Source: JACZYA01 sp965247455 (GTDB lineage Bacteria; Acidobacteriota; Terriglobia; Acidiferrales; 2-02-FULL-67-57). Taken from it: 64,000 bases of DNA. Below, piece after piece: positions 50,537 to 59,200 of this stretch. The position numbers were made by a program, and so were the translations under genes. How positions within the stretch are numbered: position 1 is the first letter of the stretch; each line of letters starts with the position of its first letter. The stretch spans positions 372,001-436,000 of the forward strand of contig CBDFHE010000017.1 in assembly GCA_965247455.1 (NCBI GenBank). The letters run 5' to 3'. Under the pieces are notes generated by a model. The model made no database searches. It saw only the letters and a list, made by a program, of their open reading frames with translations, and was not told the DNA's origin.

Positions 50537-51247
50537 ATGAACGATCGAAAAAAGGTCTTGGAGGAAAAAGCTGAGTCTTCTAGGCGGTTAGAAGATCGGC
50601 GCCGAGCCTTGAAGCAAATCGGTGCGCTCTCGGGGCTTTGCGCACTCGATTTGTTGTGCGGGTCCGAGCTCAAGGCGGCCGTCATTGACTTGGTCGAAAT
50701 CAGTCATCCGAAGCAAGCAAGGCTCCAACCAACCACCGCCGAGATGGAGTACCGACCCCTGGCGACGGGGACTGTGCCCAAGTCGTTCACTCGCGACGAC
50801 CTAGATTTGCTGGGTGACTTGGTTGAATTGATCATTCCTACCACCGACACCCCGGGTGCGCGTGCCGCTGGCGTTCACTGGTACATTGATGCCGTGGCCG
50901 AAGTGAACACGCAAATTCGCCAAAGCTTTTCGGAAGGCTTGGCTTGGCTCCGCGAGCGAAGTCAGCAGCATTTTGACAAACCCTTCGGTGTTGTGACTGA
51001 ATCCCAACGCGTAGAGTTGCTCACGCATATGAGCCAGTTGCCGGCAACAGAGCCAGGAAAGCAATTTTTCGAACTTGCGAAACAGTGGACGCTCGATGGC
51101 TATTACAAGTCGCAGATCGGCCTGCTCCAGGAGTTGGGCTGGGTGGGGCACGAATACCTGCCCTCTTTTCCCGGTTGCCCCCACCCCGATCCGTCGCACC
51201 GGCGGAAAGGGGCCACTGGCCGGTTCCTTCAGGAGAAGGATGCATGA
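50537..51247 (+). CDS. gluconate 2-dehydrogenase subunit 3-like protein
   Basis: 236 aa from ATG 50537, with GGAGAG upstream; a TTG three codons earlier is possible. An RRR...LKQIGALSGLCALDLL start resembles a Tat signal, as expected of this family. The body has YRPLATGTVPKSFTRDDLDLLGDLVELIIP and TPGARAAGVHWYIDAVAEVNT, and ends in GYYKSQIGLLQELGWVGHEYLPSFPGC, all typical of Gluconate_2-dh3. Such subunits partner a GMC flavoprotein and cytochrome c. Its stop overlaps the GMC start (ATGA). Confidence 0.87.
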   Translation: MNDRKKVLEEKAESSRRLEDRRRALKQIGALSGLCALDLLCGSELKAAVIDLVEISHPKQARLQPTTAEMEYRPLATGTVPKSFTRDDLDLLGDLVELIIPTTDTPGARAAGVHWYIDAVAEVNTQIRQSFSEGLAWLRERSQQHFDKPFGVVTESQRVELLTHMSQLPATEPGKQFFELAKQWTLDGYYKSQIGLLQELGWVGHEYLPSFPGCPHPDPSHRRKGATGRFLQEKDA

Positions 51248-52926
51248 GCAACCAGGACGTCTATGACGTCGTCTTGGTCGGCACCGGAGCCGGCGGCGGG
51301 ATGATGGCTCATTTCCTGGCCACGCATGGAGTGAAAGTTCTCAACTTGGAGTACGGAGCGCCGGTGCCGACCGAAGATTTGGGATCGTTCGAGATGTTCC
51401 ACCAAGCGTTTGCTCGCATGCCCTACGCGGAGTTGCAGAAAGCCCTCTACGAACCGGGACCGGAAAGCTGGAAACGGTCGAAATATTTCATTTACCCGAA
51501 TGAGTGCGACTACAAGACGGCTGGTGAAGGTTGGTATTGGCGCCGCTACCGGAATGTGGGAGGGCGAACAACGTGGTGGGCCGGCGTATCGCCGCGCCTG
51601 AGTCCGCTTGATTTCAGAGCCGGCAGCACGGATGGATTCGGGCCGGACTGGCCGCTGACCTACGAAGACCTCGAACCCTACTACGATTGGATCGATATCA
51701 ACCTGGGCAACGCAGGTCCCAGCATTGGTCATCCCGATTGTCCCAAAGGGATCTATCACAAGCCCGCACCCCTGCGCTGCGGCGAGCGCGTCTTGCAGGA
51801 TGCCGTCTATGGCAAACTCACACGCGATTTTCCTCTCATGCAGTGCGAACCCATTCGCAAGATGATTGCTACCGAAGAGATGGGGCCGGGCCGCTCGCCC
51901 TGTTACTACCATGGGGCCTGCTGGGAAGGCTGCGCTGTGGGCGCGCGTTTTGATGCAGCCCAGCACTTGATTGCTCCGGCGTTACGACTCCCGAATTACA
52001 CCCTGCGACAGAATGCGGTTGTGGCCGAAGTCCTGGCAGACAAGAACACGGGCAAGGCCAAAGGCGTCCGCTACGTGGATCGTCTCACCAAGCAGAGCTA
52101 CGAGGCGTATGGCAAAGTCGTGGTGCTCGCTGCTTCTGCCATCGAGACCGCTCGCATCCTATTGAATTCGAAATCTACTCTCTACCCCAACGGCATCGCC
52201 AATGGCCTGGACCAAGTGGGGAAACATCTGTGCGAACAGATCCGCTGCCTCGCCGACGGCTACCTTCCACAGCTCTACGGAATGAAACCCCACAACGATG
52301 ACGGCTATGGCGGCAACATCTACATGCCGCGTTTTACCCGAACCTATCAGCGGAAATCAGGCTTTATCCGCGGGTATGAGGTTCGAGCGGGCAGCGGCAA
52401 AGGCATCGATAGCGGCGTGGCGAGTTTTGGCAGGAATCTCAAGACCGGGATCAAGGAGCATTACCAAGCGCACTTATTCCTGGAAGCTTTCGGCGAGAAG
52501 CTTGCCAATCCTGGGACACATGTGGAGATCGACCCGTCGGGTGCGGTGGATAGCTTCGGCATCCCCATCGTCAAGATTCACTCGGCCCTGCACGAGAATG
52601 ACAGGAAGATCTTTCGGGACATGAAGGCGAAAATGCGAATCCTGCTCGAGGCCGCGGGAGCGGAAAACATACGGATCGACCAGAGACCACCAACGCCGGG
52701 CATCAGCGAGCATGAGGTAGGAACCTGCCGCATGGGAGACGACCCGAAAGAGTCTGTGTGCAACTCCTTCGGTCAAACCCACCAGGTAAAGAATTTGTTC
52801 ATCGCAGACGGAGGCTTTTTCACTCAAGCCACCGAGAAGAGTCCCACGATTACAATCCTCGCTCTAGCCAGGCGAGGCGCCGACTATCTGGTCGAGGAAT
52901 TGAGCCGGGGGAGCTTGCAGACATGA
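51244..52926 (+). CDS. GMC-family FAD-dependent dehydrogenase (sugar/polyol)
   Basis: 560 aa. FAD-binding start YDVVLVGTGAGGGMMAHFLA, YRNVGGRTTWWAGVSPRL, then DWPLTYEDLEPYYD and CYYHGACWEGCAVGARFDAAQ with several cysteines. The C-terminal active-site region GISEHEVGTCRMGDDPKESV and NLFIADGGFFTQATEKSPT contain the family His/Asn positions. Related large subunits oxidise gluconate, glucose, sorbitol or fructose and pass electrons to cytochrome c. It is tightly coupled to the subunit-3 gene before it and the cytochrome gene after it (ATGA overlaps both sides). Confidence 0.9.
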   Translation: MSNQDVYDVVLVGTGAGGGMMAHFLATHGVKVLNLEYGAPVPTEDLGSFEMFHQAFARMPYAELQKALYEPGPESWKRSKYFIYPNECDYKTAGEGWYWRRYRNVGGRTTWWAGVSPRLSPLDFRAGSTDGFGPDWPLTYEDLEPYYDWIDINLGNAGPSIGHPDCPKGIYHKPAPLRCGERVLQDAVYGKLTRDFPLMQCEPIRKMIATEEMGPGRSPCYYHGACWEGCAVGARFDAAQHLIAPALRLPNYTLRQNAVVAEVLADKNTGKAKGVRYVDRLTKQSYEAYGKVVVLAASAIETARILLNSKSTLYPNGIANGLDQVGKHLCEQIRCLADGYLPQLYGMKPHNDDGYGGNIYMPRFTRTYQRKSGFIRGYEVRAGSGKGIDSGVASFGRNLKTGIKEHYQAHLFLEAFGEKLANPGTHVEIDPSGAVDSFGIPIVKIHSALHENDRKIFRDMKAKMRILLEAAGAENIRIDQRPPTPGISEHEVGTCRMGDDPKESVCNSFGQTHQVKNLFIADGGFFTQATEKSPTITILALARRGADYLVEELSRGSLQT

Positions 52927-53477
52927 AAGCGGCCAGCCTAGCCATTCCCCTGGTGCTGGTTGTTGCTCTTCTCGGCTACCTGGGTCGGATTTCGGCCCGG
53001 ATCCCCTACGCCAAGGAAACAGGAAAGAAGTGCATCTTCTGCCATGCTACTACGCGCCCGAGTGCAGGCGACTTGCACTGGGCCGGCAAATACTACGCCG
53101 AAAAAAGGACGCTCAAAGGGTACACGCCGGACACCATCACCAGCGCCACACAAATAACAGAGGGCTCTGCACCCGCCCCTGAAGGCGAGCCGTCGCCGGA
53201 ACGGATCCCCAGGAGGCTGCGCCGAATCTACCATACCAAGTGCTCGGCCTGCCACGGACCAAGGGGCGAAGGAACCCCTGCCCTGAACGCCCGCGATTTC
53301 ACCGACTCAGCTTGGCAGGCATCGCGCACCGACAAGGAGATTCGGCAGGCCATCGAAAAAGGCCGCCTGCCCTTGATGCCACAATTTGCCGACAGCTTGG
53401 ATGACGAAACCATCCAGAGCTTGGTGAAGCTGGTGCGCCAATTTGGTGCGACCGAAAAGGAAGAGCAGCAAAAGTAG
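52923..53477 (+). CDS. diheme cytochrome c
   Basis: 184 aa. The N-terminal hydrophobic segment ASLAIPLVLVVALLGYLG acts as a signal or anchor. There are two heme sites: KKCIFCHATT (about residue 37) and KCSACHGPRGEGTP (about residue 103), the second in a normal mono-heme domain with MPQFADSLDDETIQSLV (axial Met). The first domain, with CIFCH and LHWAGKYYAEKRTLKGY, is less usual. It would accept electrons from the GMC flavoprotein in the periplasm and pass them to the respiratory chain. Confidence 0.9.
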   Translation: MKAASLAIPLVLVVALLGYLGRISARIPYAKETGKKCIFCHATTRPSAGDLHWAGKYYAEKRTLKGYTPDTITSATQITEGSAPAPEGEPSPERIPRRLRRIYHTKCSACHGPRGEGTPALNARDFTDSAWQASRTDKEIRQAIEKGRLPLMPQFADSLDDETIQSLVKLVRQFGATEKEEQQK

Positions 53478-53499
53478 CGCTCAGCCGGAACAAGCCATC

Positions 53500-54681
53500 G
53501 TGAAAAAAGTATCCAGTCAATACGTGCTGGCTGGCGTGGCCTGCGCTTCGATTCTTGTGTGGGGGAGCATTGCCACCCTGCTGGGTTCGATTCTGCCCAG
53601 TCTATCCACGCGGGCGGACCTGTCCGTCACCCAAGCCGGCCACATATTTCTCGCCAATGGCCTTGGACTGGCCGTTGCCAGCCTTATCGCCGGCCCCTTG
53701 ATCGATGTCTGGGGCAAGAAGGGCGTCCTGTTGGGAGGTGCCGGGCTGGTGGCGGCGAGTTTGCTCCTGTTCGACTGGGCAGTGACCCCGCTCACGGTGA
53801 TGACTCTCGCCTTCACCCTGGGAGCCGGGGGCAGCGCACTGGTGACCGGAGCCAACGCCGTGGTTTCCGACCTGTTCGCGGAGAAACGGGAGGCGGCGCT
53901 CAACCTGTTGAATTTCTTCTTTGGAGTGGGCGCGTTTGTCACCCCCTTTGCGATTGTGCCGTTGGAACAGACAGGGGGCTTGCGGGCGGTATTGGCGGCG
54001 CTGGTGGTCATCGCAACTGTCTCGCTACTCTTATCTGCCGCAGTGCGATTTCCGCCTCCGCTGCGGAGCGGCGGCTGGTCTTTCGCGGAAGCGGCCACTT
54101 TGGTTCGCAGGTCTCGCTTCTTGCAACTGGGAGCCATTCTGTTCTTGTATGTGGGAATAGAAGCTTCGATCTGGAGCTGGCAGGTCACTTTCTTGATTGA
54201 ACGATTCGGGGCTGACCGCTACGTGGCGGCGCGGGTGCTTTCCGGCTTTGCGATCACGCTCATGATTGGCCGGCTGCTGTCGAATCGGATTCTGCTGGTC
54301 TGGGGGCCCGCGCCCGTACTGCTGGCGAGCACAGCCGCAGGGGCCGTGAGCTTGGGGCTGGCCTATAGCGTGAGCCACCTGGGCGTCTCGGTCGGCGGCT
54401 TCCTGGCGACGGGGCTGTTTCTTGCCAGCGTTTTCCCGACCGGGGTGGGGTTGCTGGGGCGGAATTTCCCGCGGCTCTCGGGCACGGCCACCGGGCTCGG
54501 CATCACGTGCGCTTGGTTGGGAGCGATAGTGGTTCCCCCGGCTATCGGTTACGTGGCCGCGGAGTATGGCCTGCAAACGGGAGTTCGATTGATTTCGTTG
54601 GCGGCGATTGTTCTTTGTCTCCTGTCTGCGGCGGTGTACTGGCAGCACAAAGCCCCCCAGCGCCAAGCTGATGGCCTCTAG
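53500..54681 (+). CDS. major facilitator superfamily transporter
   Basis: 393 aa from GTG 53500 (a GTG at 53443 would overlap the cytochrome gene). Twelve hydrophobic helices can be traced, beginning VLAGVACASILVWGSIATLL and ending ISLAAIVLCLLSAAVYW. The loop DVWGKKGVLLGG between helices 2 and 3 matches the MFS GxLaDrxGrkp motif. It probably imports the sugar or its oxidised product. It follows the GMC-cytochrome genes closely, so it likely belongs to the same operon. Confidence 0.85.
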   Translation: MKKVSSQYVLAGVACASILVWGSIATLLGSILPSLSTRADLSVTQAGHIFLANGLGLAVASLIAGPLIDVWGKKGVLLGGAGLVAASLLLFDWAVTPLTVMTLAFTLGAGGSALVTGANAVVSDLFAEKREAALNLLNFFFGVGAFVTPFAIVPLEQTGGLRAVLAALVVIATVSLLLSAAVRFPPPLRSGGWSFAEAATLVRRSRFLQLGAILFLYVGIEASIWSWQVTFLIERFGADRYVAARVLSGFAITLMIGRLLSNRILLVWGPAPVLLASTAAGAVSLGLAYSVSHLGVSVGGFLATGLFLASVFPTGVGLLGRNFPRLSGTATGLGITCAWLGAIVVPPAIGYVAAEYGLQTGVRLISLAAIVLCLLSAAVYWQHKAPQRQADGL

Positions 54682-54736
54682 GCACGCAAGGTGTGAACGG
54701 CATCGAGAGGGGGATATGGCCTAAGGAGGATTCTCC

Positions 54737-56092
54737 ATGTCCGGAGATAACAAACTTACGAGACGAGAATTTGTCGAACGGCTGGGCAAAGGCGCGGTTG
54801 CGGCCGGGACGCTGTTGAGCGCCGCCCCTTGGGCGTCGCATGCCCAAGCACCGGCGGCTAGCAATCGCGTCAGGCTGGGCCTGATTGGCTTCGGGATCAG
54901 AGGGCGCCAATTGCTACCGGCGATCCAGCGCGTGCGGGGCGCCGAGGTGGTGGCCGTGGCTGATCTCTACGATGGCTATCTCGAACGGGCCCGCGAATTG
55001 ACCGGCGAGGGCGTCGAAACCACGCGCGACTACCGCCGCCTGCTCGACCGCAAGGATATTGATGCCGTGGTTGTGGCCACGCCCGATCACTGGCACGTCC
55101 GCATCATGCTCGACGCCGCCTCAGCCGGCAAAGACATCTACGCTGAGAAGCCCCTGACGCACACGTGGGAGGAGGGCGAAGGGCTCCTGAGCAAATTGCG
55201 CCAGACAGGCCGTGTGGTTCAAGTCGGCAGCGGCCGGGTCAGCCAGCCGCTCTATCAGAAAGCCAAGGAGATCGTGCAGTCGGGCCGGCTGGGCAAGATT
55301 ACCTTTGTCACCGGCTGGTGGGACTCGAGCGGTTCCATCTATGCCTGGCAAACTCCCATCCCGGCCGATGCCTCCCCCCAGACCATCGATTGGAAGACCT
55401 TTCTGGGCCCGGCACCCGAGCGAGAGTTTGATCCCAAGCGGTTCTTCCGCTGGCGGTGCTACTGGGACTACGGCGAAGGGCTGGGGGGCGACTTATTTTC
55501 GCACCTGCTCACCGCCATTCACTGGGTGCTGGACGTGAAGCTCCCGCGCTCCGCGGTGGCGCAGGGAGGCATCTACCGCTGGAAAGACGGACGCGAGGTG
55601 CCGGACACTTTCAATGCCCTCTACGACTACCCGGAAGGGTTCGCTCTCTCGTTGAGTTCCACCAAGAACAACTCCAGCCGGGATCAGGGCATCCGCTTCC
55701 TGGGGACCGATGCTGCTCTGCTCATCAGCTCCCGAGAACTCATCGTCCACACCGAACCCGAGGAAGAACGATACTCCTACGTAGCTGAATCTTTGCCCAA
55801 AGAAAGCCGGGAGTTGTTCTATATCGTGCACGGATTGGACCGGAGCGGGCGTCGCCGCACTCCTCCGCAGGTGAGAGAAGCCATGGAACGTTACCAGCTT
55901 CCTGCCCGCCGCTTCGGCGGTGGCAGCGGCCATATGCAGGATTTCATCAATGCTGTGCGGACGCGGCAGGCTCCTCGGGAAACGGCGGAGATGGGCAATA
56001 ACGCTGCGCTCGCGGTCCACATGGCCAACCTGGCCTATCAACACGGGACCAAGGTTAGCTGGGACGATAAGCATCATCGGCCCACCTGGTAG
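54737..56092 (+). CDS. Tat-exported Gfo/Idh/MocA-family oxidoreductase
   Basis: 451 aa with AAGGAGG before ATG. Tat signal NKLTRREFVERLGKGAVAAG, then VRLGLIGFGIRGRQLLPAI, VADLYDGYLERARELTG, VVATPDHWHVRIML, YAEKPLTHTWEEG and SHLLTAIHWVLDVKLP. It is a close paralogue of the exported oxidoreductase at 48003-49364: long stretches such as PPDAS-PETIDWK and FDPKR.FRWRCY.DY.EGL are shared. The two probably handle related substrates. It lies downstream of the MFS gene in the same direction. Confidence 0.88.
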   Translation: MSGDNKLTRREFVERLGKGAVAAGTLLSAAPWASHAQAPAASNRVRLGLIGFGIRGRQLLPAIQRVRGAEVVAVADLYDGYLERARELTGEGVETTRDYRRLLDRKDIDAVVVATPDHWHVRIMLDAASAGKDIYAEKPLTHTWEEGEGLLSKLRQTGRVVQVGSGRVSQPLYQKAKEIVQSGRLGKITFVTGWWDSSGSIYAWQTPIPADASPQTIDWKTFLGPAPEREFDPKRFFRWRCYWDYGEGLGGDLFSHLLTAIHWVLDVKLPRSAVAQGGIYRWKDGREVPDTFNALYDYPEGFALSLSSTKNNSSRDQGIRFLGTDAALLISSRELIVHTEPEEERYSYVAESLPKESRELFYIVHGLDRSGRRRTPPQVREAMERYQLPARRFGGGSGHMQDFINAVRTRQAPRETAEMGNNAALAVHMANLAYQHGTKVSWDDKHHRPTW

Positions 56093-56246
56093 GTTCTTTC
56101 GGACGGCGGGATCACTTCAGTTTTCCAAGAGCCAGGCGTAGCTCTCGCCCCATTCATCCCGCTAGAATGCACTGGGCTAACCCAGCTCCGCTGCGGGGTT
56201 GGCCCCTGAAAGGCAGTGGCTGCGGCCCGGTATCCGGAGGTGAACG

Positions 56247-57161
56247 ATGAGCAAAGAATCTCCCTTGCAATCCCAAGCACGGCGCACATTCCTGCGCAGC
56301 GCAGCGCTCCTTCCTTTGGCGCACGCCGGCGGCGCGCTCCTGGGCGCCTCGTCTGCGACCCCGACCACTGCGCAGGCGGAGAACGCGGCCACCGCTCAGA
56401 GGGAGTTTGTTCGCGTCCCCGGCTCTGCGCTGGCGTCTCACCTCAAATCTTCTCCGTTGGCGATTCTCCCCCTCGGCAGTGTCGAGTACCACGGCCCCAG
56501 CGGCCCGCCGGGCACCGACAGCATGATAGCCGCTGGCCTTGCCCAGCGGCTGGTTTCGCGCCTGCGCGCCTCGTTATTTCCGACCGTTCAGTACACTCAC
56601 AGTCCCGCCCACACCGCCACCTTCCGCGGCACCATTTCCATCCGTCCCGAAACCATCACCGCCTATTTGACCGACATCCTGACCGGCTTGATCGCCCACG
56701 GCTTTGACAAAATCTTTGTGCTCAATGGCCACGACGGCAACATCGGCTCGGCCCGGCTGGCCATTTCCCAGGTCACGCAACAGCACCAAGATGCCGCCGT
56801 GTTGTTTGTGAGTTGGTGGGAGACCCTGCCCGGACCCCTGGTGGACAGCCTGCGCCTCTTCAGCCAGCCCAACGGAGGCCACGGCCACGGCGGCCCCTTG
56901 GAGCTCTCGGTCGCGGCTGCCTTTGCCCCTGAATCCGTCCTGCCCGGCCAGGGCCCCGACCTGCCCCCCATCCAATCGTTTACGGAGGACTTCCCCTACT
57001 ACCTGGAGAAGAGCCGGGGCGAAGGCTGGCCCGGCTACTCCGGCAAGCTGAGCGAAATCTCCCCCGAAAAGGGGGAGCGCTTGCTGCAAATCGCCCTCGA
57101 ACGACTCCAGCAACTGGTCGAAACCTGGCTGGCGAATCCGGCCAAGCCCGGAAGTTGGTAG
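56247..57161 (+). CDS. creatininase-family amidohydrolase, exported
   Basis: 304 aa with GGAGG upstream. N-terminal RRTFLRSAALLPLAHAGGALLG looks like a Tat-type signal. The creatininase fold shows metal ligands in LPLGSVEYHGPSG (E, H), PGTDSMIAAGLA (D), LNGHDGNIGSARL (H) and GHGGPLELSVAAAF (E). Members cleave cyclic or formamide bonds and often appear in sugar or cofactor clusters. Its link to inositol is only positional: it sits 94 bp before the iolE promoter region. Confidence 0.85.
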   Translation: MSKESPLQSQARRTFLRSAALLPLAHAGGALLGASSATPTTAQAENAATAQREFVRVPGSALASHLKSSPLAILPLGSVEYHGPSGPPGTDSMIAAGLAQRLVSRLRASLFPTVQYTHSPAHTATFRGTISIRPETITAYLTDILTGLIAHGFDKIFVLNGHDGNIGSARLAISQVTQQHQDAAVLFVSWWETLPGPLVDSLRLFSQPNGGHGHGGPLELSVAAAFAPESVLPGQGPDLPPIQSFTEDFPYYLEKSRGEGWPGYSGKLSEISPEKGERLLQIALERLQQLVETWLANPAKPGSW

Positions 57162-57195
57162 AAGCCTACCTGCCCGGCGAGGCTCGCCCTGCCAA

Positions 57196-57248
57196 TTGCG
57201 TTTTACCCAGTGGCGGGATACACTGGGACAGCTTAGCTAAGCGCCTAG
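57196..57248 (+). promoter_or_regulatory. promoter with LacI-type operator for iolE-iolC-lacI
   Basis: TTGCGT (57196-57201), 17 bp, TACACT (57219-57224), then CTAAGCGCCTAG (57237-57248), one change from the perfect operator at 50387. The operator ends 7 bp before the iolE start codon. Confidence 0.75.
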
Positions 57249-57255
57249 GTAAATA

Positions 57256-58158
57256 ATGCCTTTTTGCGTTGCTACTGCGCCGGTGAGCTGGGGTGTGATG
57301 GACACACTCCCACTCCCATCCGACTGGTCCTACTCACGCGTGCTCGACCAAATGGCGCAGGCGGGCTACGGCGGCACCGAACTGGGCCCCCACGGTTTCT
57401 TCCCCACCGACCCCGCCACCCTGCGACCAGAGCTCGACCGGCGCGCCTTGAGGCTTTGCTCTGCTTTTGTGATGATGCCCCTGGGAAGAAGGGATGCGCA
57501 CCCAGCCGGGCTGGAGCGCGTGCGGCGCACGGCACAGTTGGTCAGTCAAGCCGGCTGCCGGCTCTTGATCCTCTGCGACGAAATCACCCCCGACCGGTGT
57601 GCCGCCGCGGGACGTCCTGCCGAAGCCAATCAACTCTCTTGGACCGCCCAGGAGCTAAAAACAGCCCAGGAGGGCATACGTGCGGTGGTGGCGAGTTGTG
57701 CCGAACTGAGGGTGCAGGTTGCCTTCCATCCCCACGTGGGAACGCACGTGGAAACCCCGGAAGAGGTGCATCGGCTATTTTCTCTATTTGCGGCCGACGA
57801 GCTGGGATTGTGTTTGGATACGGGACACGCCGTCTACGGGGGAGGCGACCCGGTGGCGCTGCTCGAACGCTACCTCGCCCGTGTGCGCTGCGTGCATCTG
57901 AAAGATGTGGATGCCGACCGCCTAGCTGAGGTGCGGCGCCATCGGTTAGACTTCTACCAGGCAGTGAAGCAGGGTGTGTTCACTCCGTTGGGACAGGGCA
58001 CGGTGGATTTCCCTCAGGTGCTGGCGTTGCTCCGAAGCCGCAATTTCGACGGCTGGGTGGTGGTCGAACAGGACGTGCTGCCGGGCGGCCGGGGTGCGGA
58101 CAGCCCGCTCGCCAATGCCAGCGCGGGACGGAGATTCTTGCGCAGCCTAGGTGTCTGA
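57256..58158 (+). CDS. iolE: inosose dehydratase-like TIM-barrel protein
   Basis: 300 aa. It begins VATAPVSWGVMD, the N-terminal signature of IolE (2-keto-myo-inositol dehydratase), and continues MAQAGYGGTELGPHGFFP, LLILCDEITPDRC, LRVQVAFHPHVGTHVETPEEV, LGLCLDTGHAVYGGGDPV, RVRCVHLKDVDADRL and VVVEQDVLPGG. Metal ligands E, D, H and E are in place. It is first in a series with iolC, lacI, iolD, iolB and iolA, so the inositol role is well supported. The operator just upstream makes it a regulated operon start. Confidence 0.88.
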   Translation: MPFCVATAPVSWGVMDTLPLPSDWSYSRVLDQMAQAGYGGTELGPHGFFPTDPATLRPELDRRALRLCSAFVMMPLGRRDAHPAGLERVRRTAQLVSQAGCRLLILCDEITPDRCAAAGRPAEANQLSWTAQELKTAQEGIRAVVASCAELRVQVAFHPHVGTHVETPEEVHRLFSLFAADELGLCLDTGHAVYGGGDPVALLERYLARVRCVHLKDVDADRLAEVRRHRLDFYQAVKQGVFTPLGQGTVDFPQVLALLRSRNFDGWVVVEQDVLPGGRGADSPLANASAGRRFLRSLGV

Positions 58159-58221
58159 ATGAAACCCGCTGGGGGCGCGGCTCCTTCCCCCAGCGGCGAA
58201 AGCATGGAGAGGTGAAGTTCC

Positions 58222-59166
58222 TTGGACGCCTGCGTACTGGGCCGCATCGGCTACGATCTGCATGCGGTCGAGCACAACCGGCCACTGGCCGAGGTGGAGC
58301 ACTTTTCCCGCCATCTGGGTGGTTCCAGCGCCAACATTGCGGTCGGTCTGGCGCGCTTGGGCCTGCGCGTCGGCATCATCAGTTGTCTGGGGCAAGATGC
58401 CCTCGCCGACTATCTGCTCGGCTTTCTTCGTGAGGAAGGCGTGGACACGCAGTTCGTGCGCCTGGTGGAGGGGTATAATACGTCACTGTGTTTGACGGAG
58501 GTTTCGCCGCCGGATCGCTTCCCCCAAGTTTTTTATCGCCGGCAGGCGGCCGACACCCGGGTGCAAGTGGGCCCGGCTGAGCGGGCTTACATCCAGAAGG
58601 CCCGGCTGTTTGTGACCAACGGCACCAGCCTCGCGGCCTCGCCCGCCCGCGAAGCCACCCTAGATGCCCTGAAAACCGCCCGGGAAGCCGGACTGCGCAC
58701 CGTGCTCGATGTAGACTACCGCCAGAGCTCATGGCCCTCGTCCGAGGAGGCCGGGTGTCAGGCCCGCGCTGCCTTGCCCTGGGTGGACGTGGTGGTGGGC
58801 AACCAGGAGGAACTTTTGCTTCTCACCGGCAAGGACGACCCTTCTGCGCAGGTAGAAGAAGTGCTGGTCACCAACGTAACGCTGCTGGTCCGCAAGCTGG
58901 GGGTGAAAGGGGTGGAAGCCCACACGCGCACTGAATGCTTCTCCGCTGCGCCGATTCCCGTCCCCGTAAAGAGCACGATTGGGGCCGGCGATGGGTTTGC
59001 TGCCGGCTTCCTCTATGCCCTGCACCGCGGGCTGCCGCTGGCCGAGTGCTTGGCCTATGGTAATGCCGCCGCCGCTGTGGTCGTCAGCCGCGTCAGTTGC
59101 TCGGACGCCATGCCCCGCCGGGAGGAGCTGGAAGAATTTCTGCGCGCAACCAGCGGAAGAAATTAG
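58222..59166 (+). CDS. iolC: 5-dehydro-2-deoxygluconokinase (PfkB family)
   Basis: 314 aa from TTG 58222, with GAGAGG upstream; no ATG in frame is suitable. PfkB fold: VEHFSRHLGGSSANIAVGLA (substrate motif), GIISCLGQDALADYLLGFL, DRFPQVFYRRQAAD, VLDVDYRQSSW, VVGNQEELLLLTG and the C-terminal ATP/catalytic motif STIGAGDGFAAGFLYAL (D as base). IolC phosphorylates 5-dehydro-2-deoxygluconate. It sits between iolE and the LacI-type gene. Confidence 0.88.
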   Translation: MDACVLGRIGYDLHAVEHNRPLAEVEHFSRHLGGSSANIAVGLARLGLRVGIISCLGQDALADYLLGFLREEGVDTQFVRLVEGYNTSLCLTEVSPPDRFPQVFYRRQAADTRVQVGPAERAYIQKARLFVTNGTSLAASPAREATLDALKTAREAGLRTVLDVDYRQSSWPSSEEAGCQARAALPWVDVVVGNQEELLLLTGKDDPSAQVEEVLVTNVTLLVRKLGVKGVEAHTRTECFSAAPIPVPVKSTIGAGDGFAAGFLYALHRGLPLAECLAYGNAAAAVVVSRVSCSDAMPRREELEEFLRATSGRN

Positions 59167-59200
59167 CAATCCCTGGCTGCGCTGTACAAGAGAGGAAACA

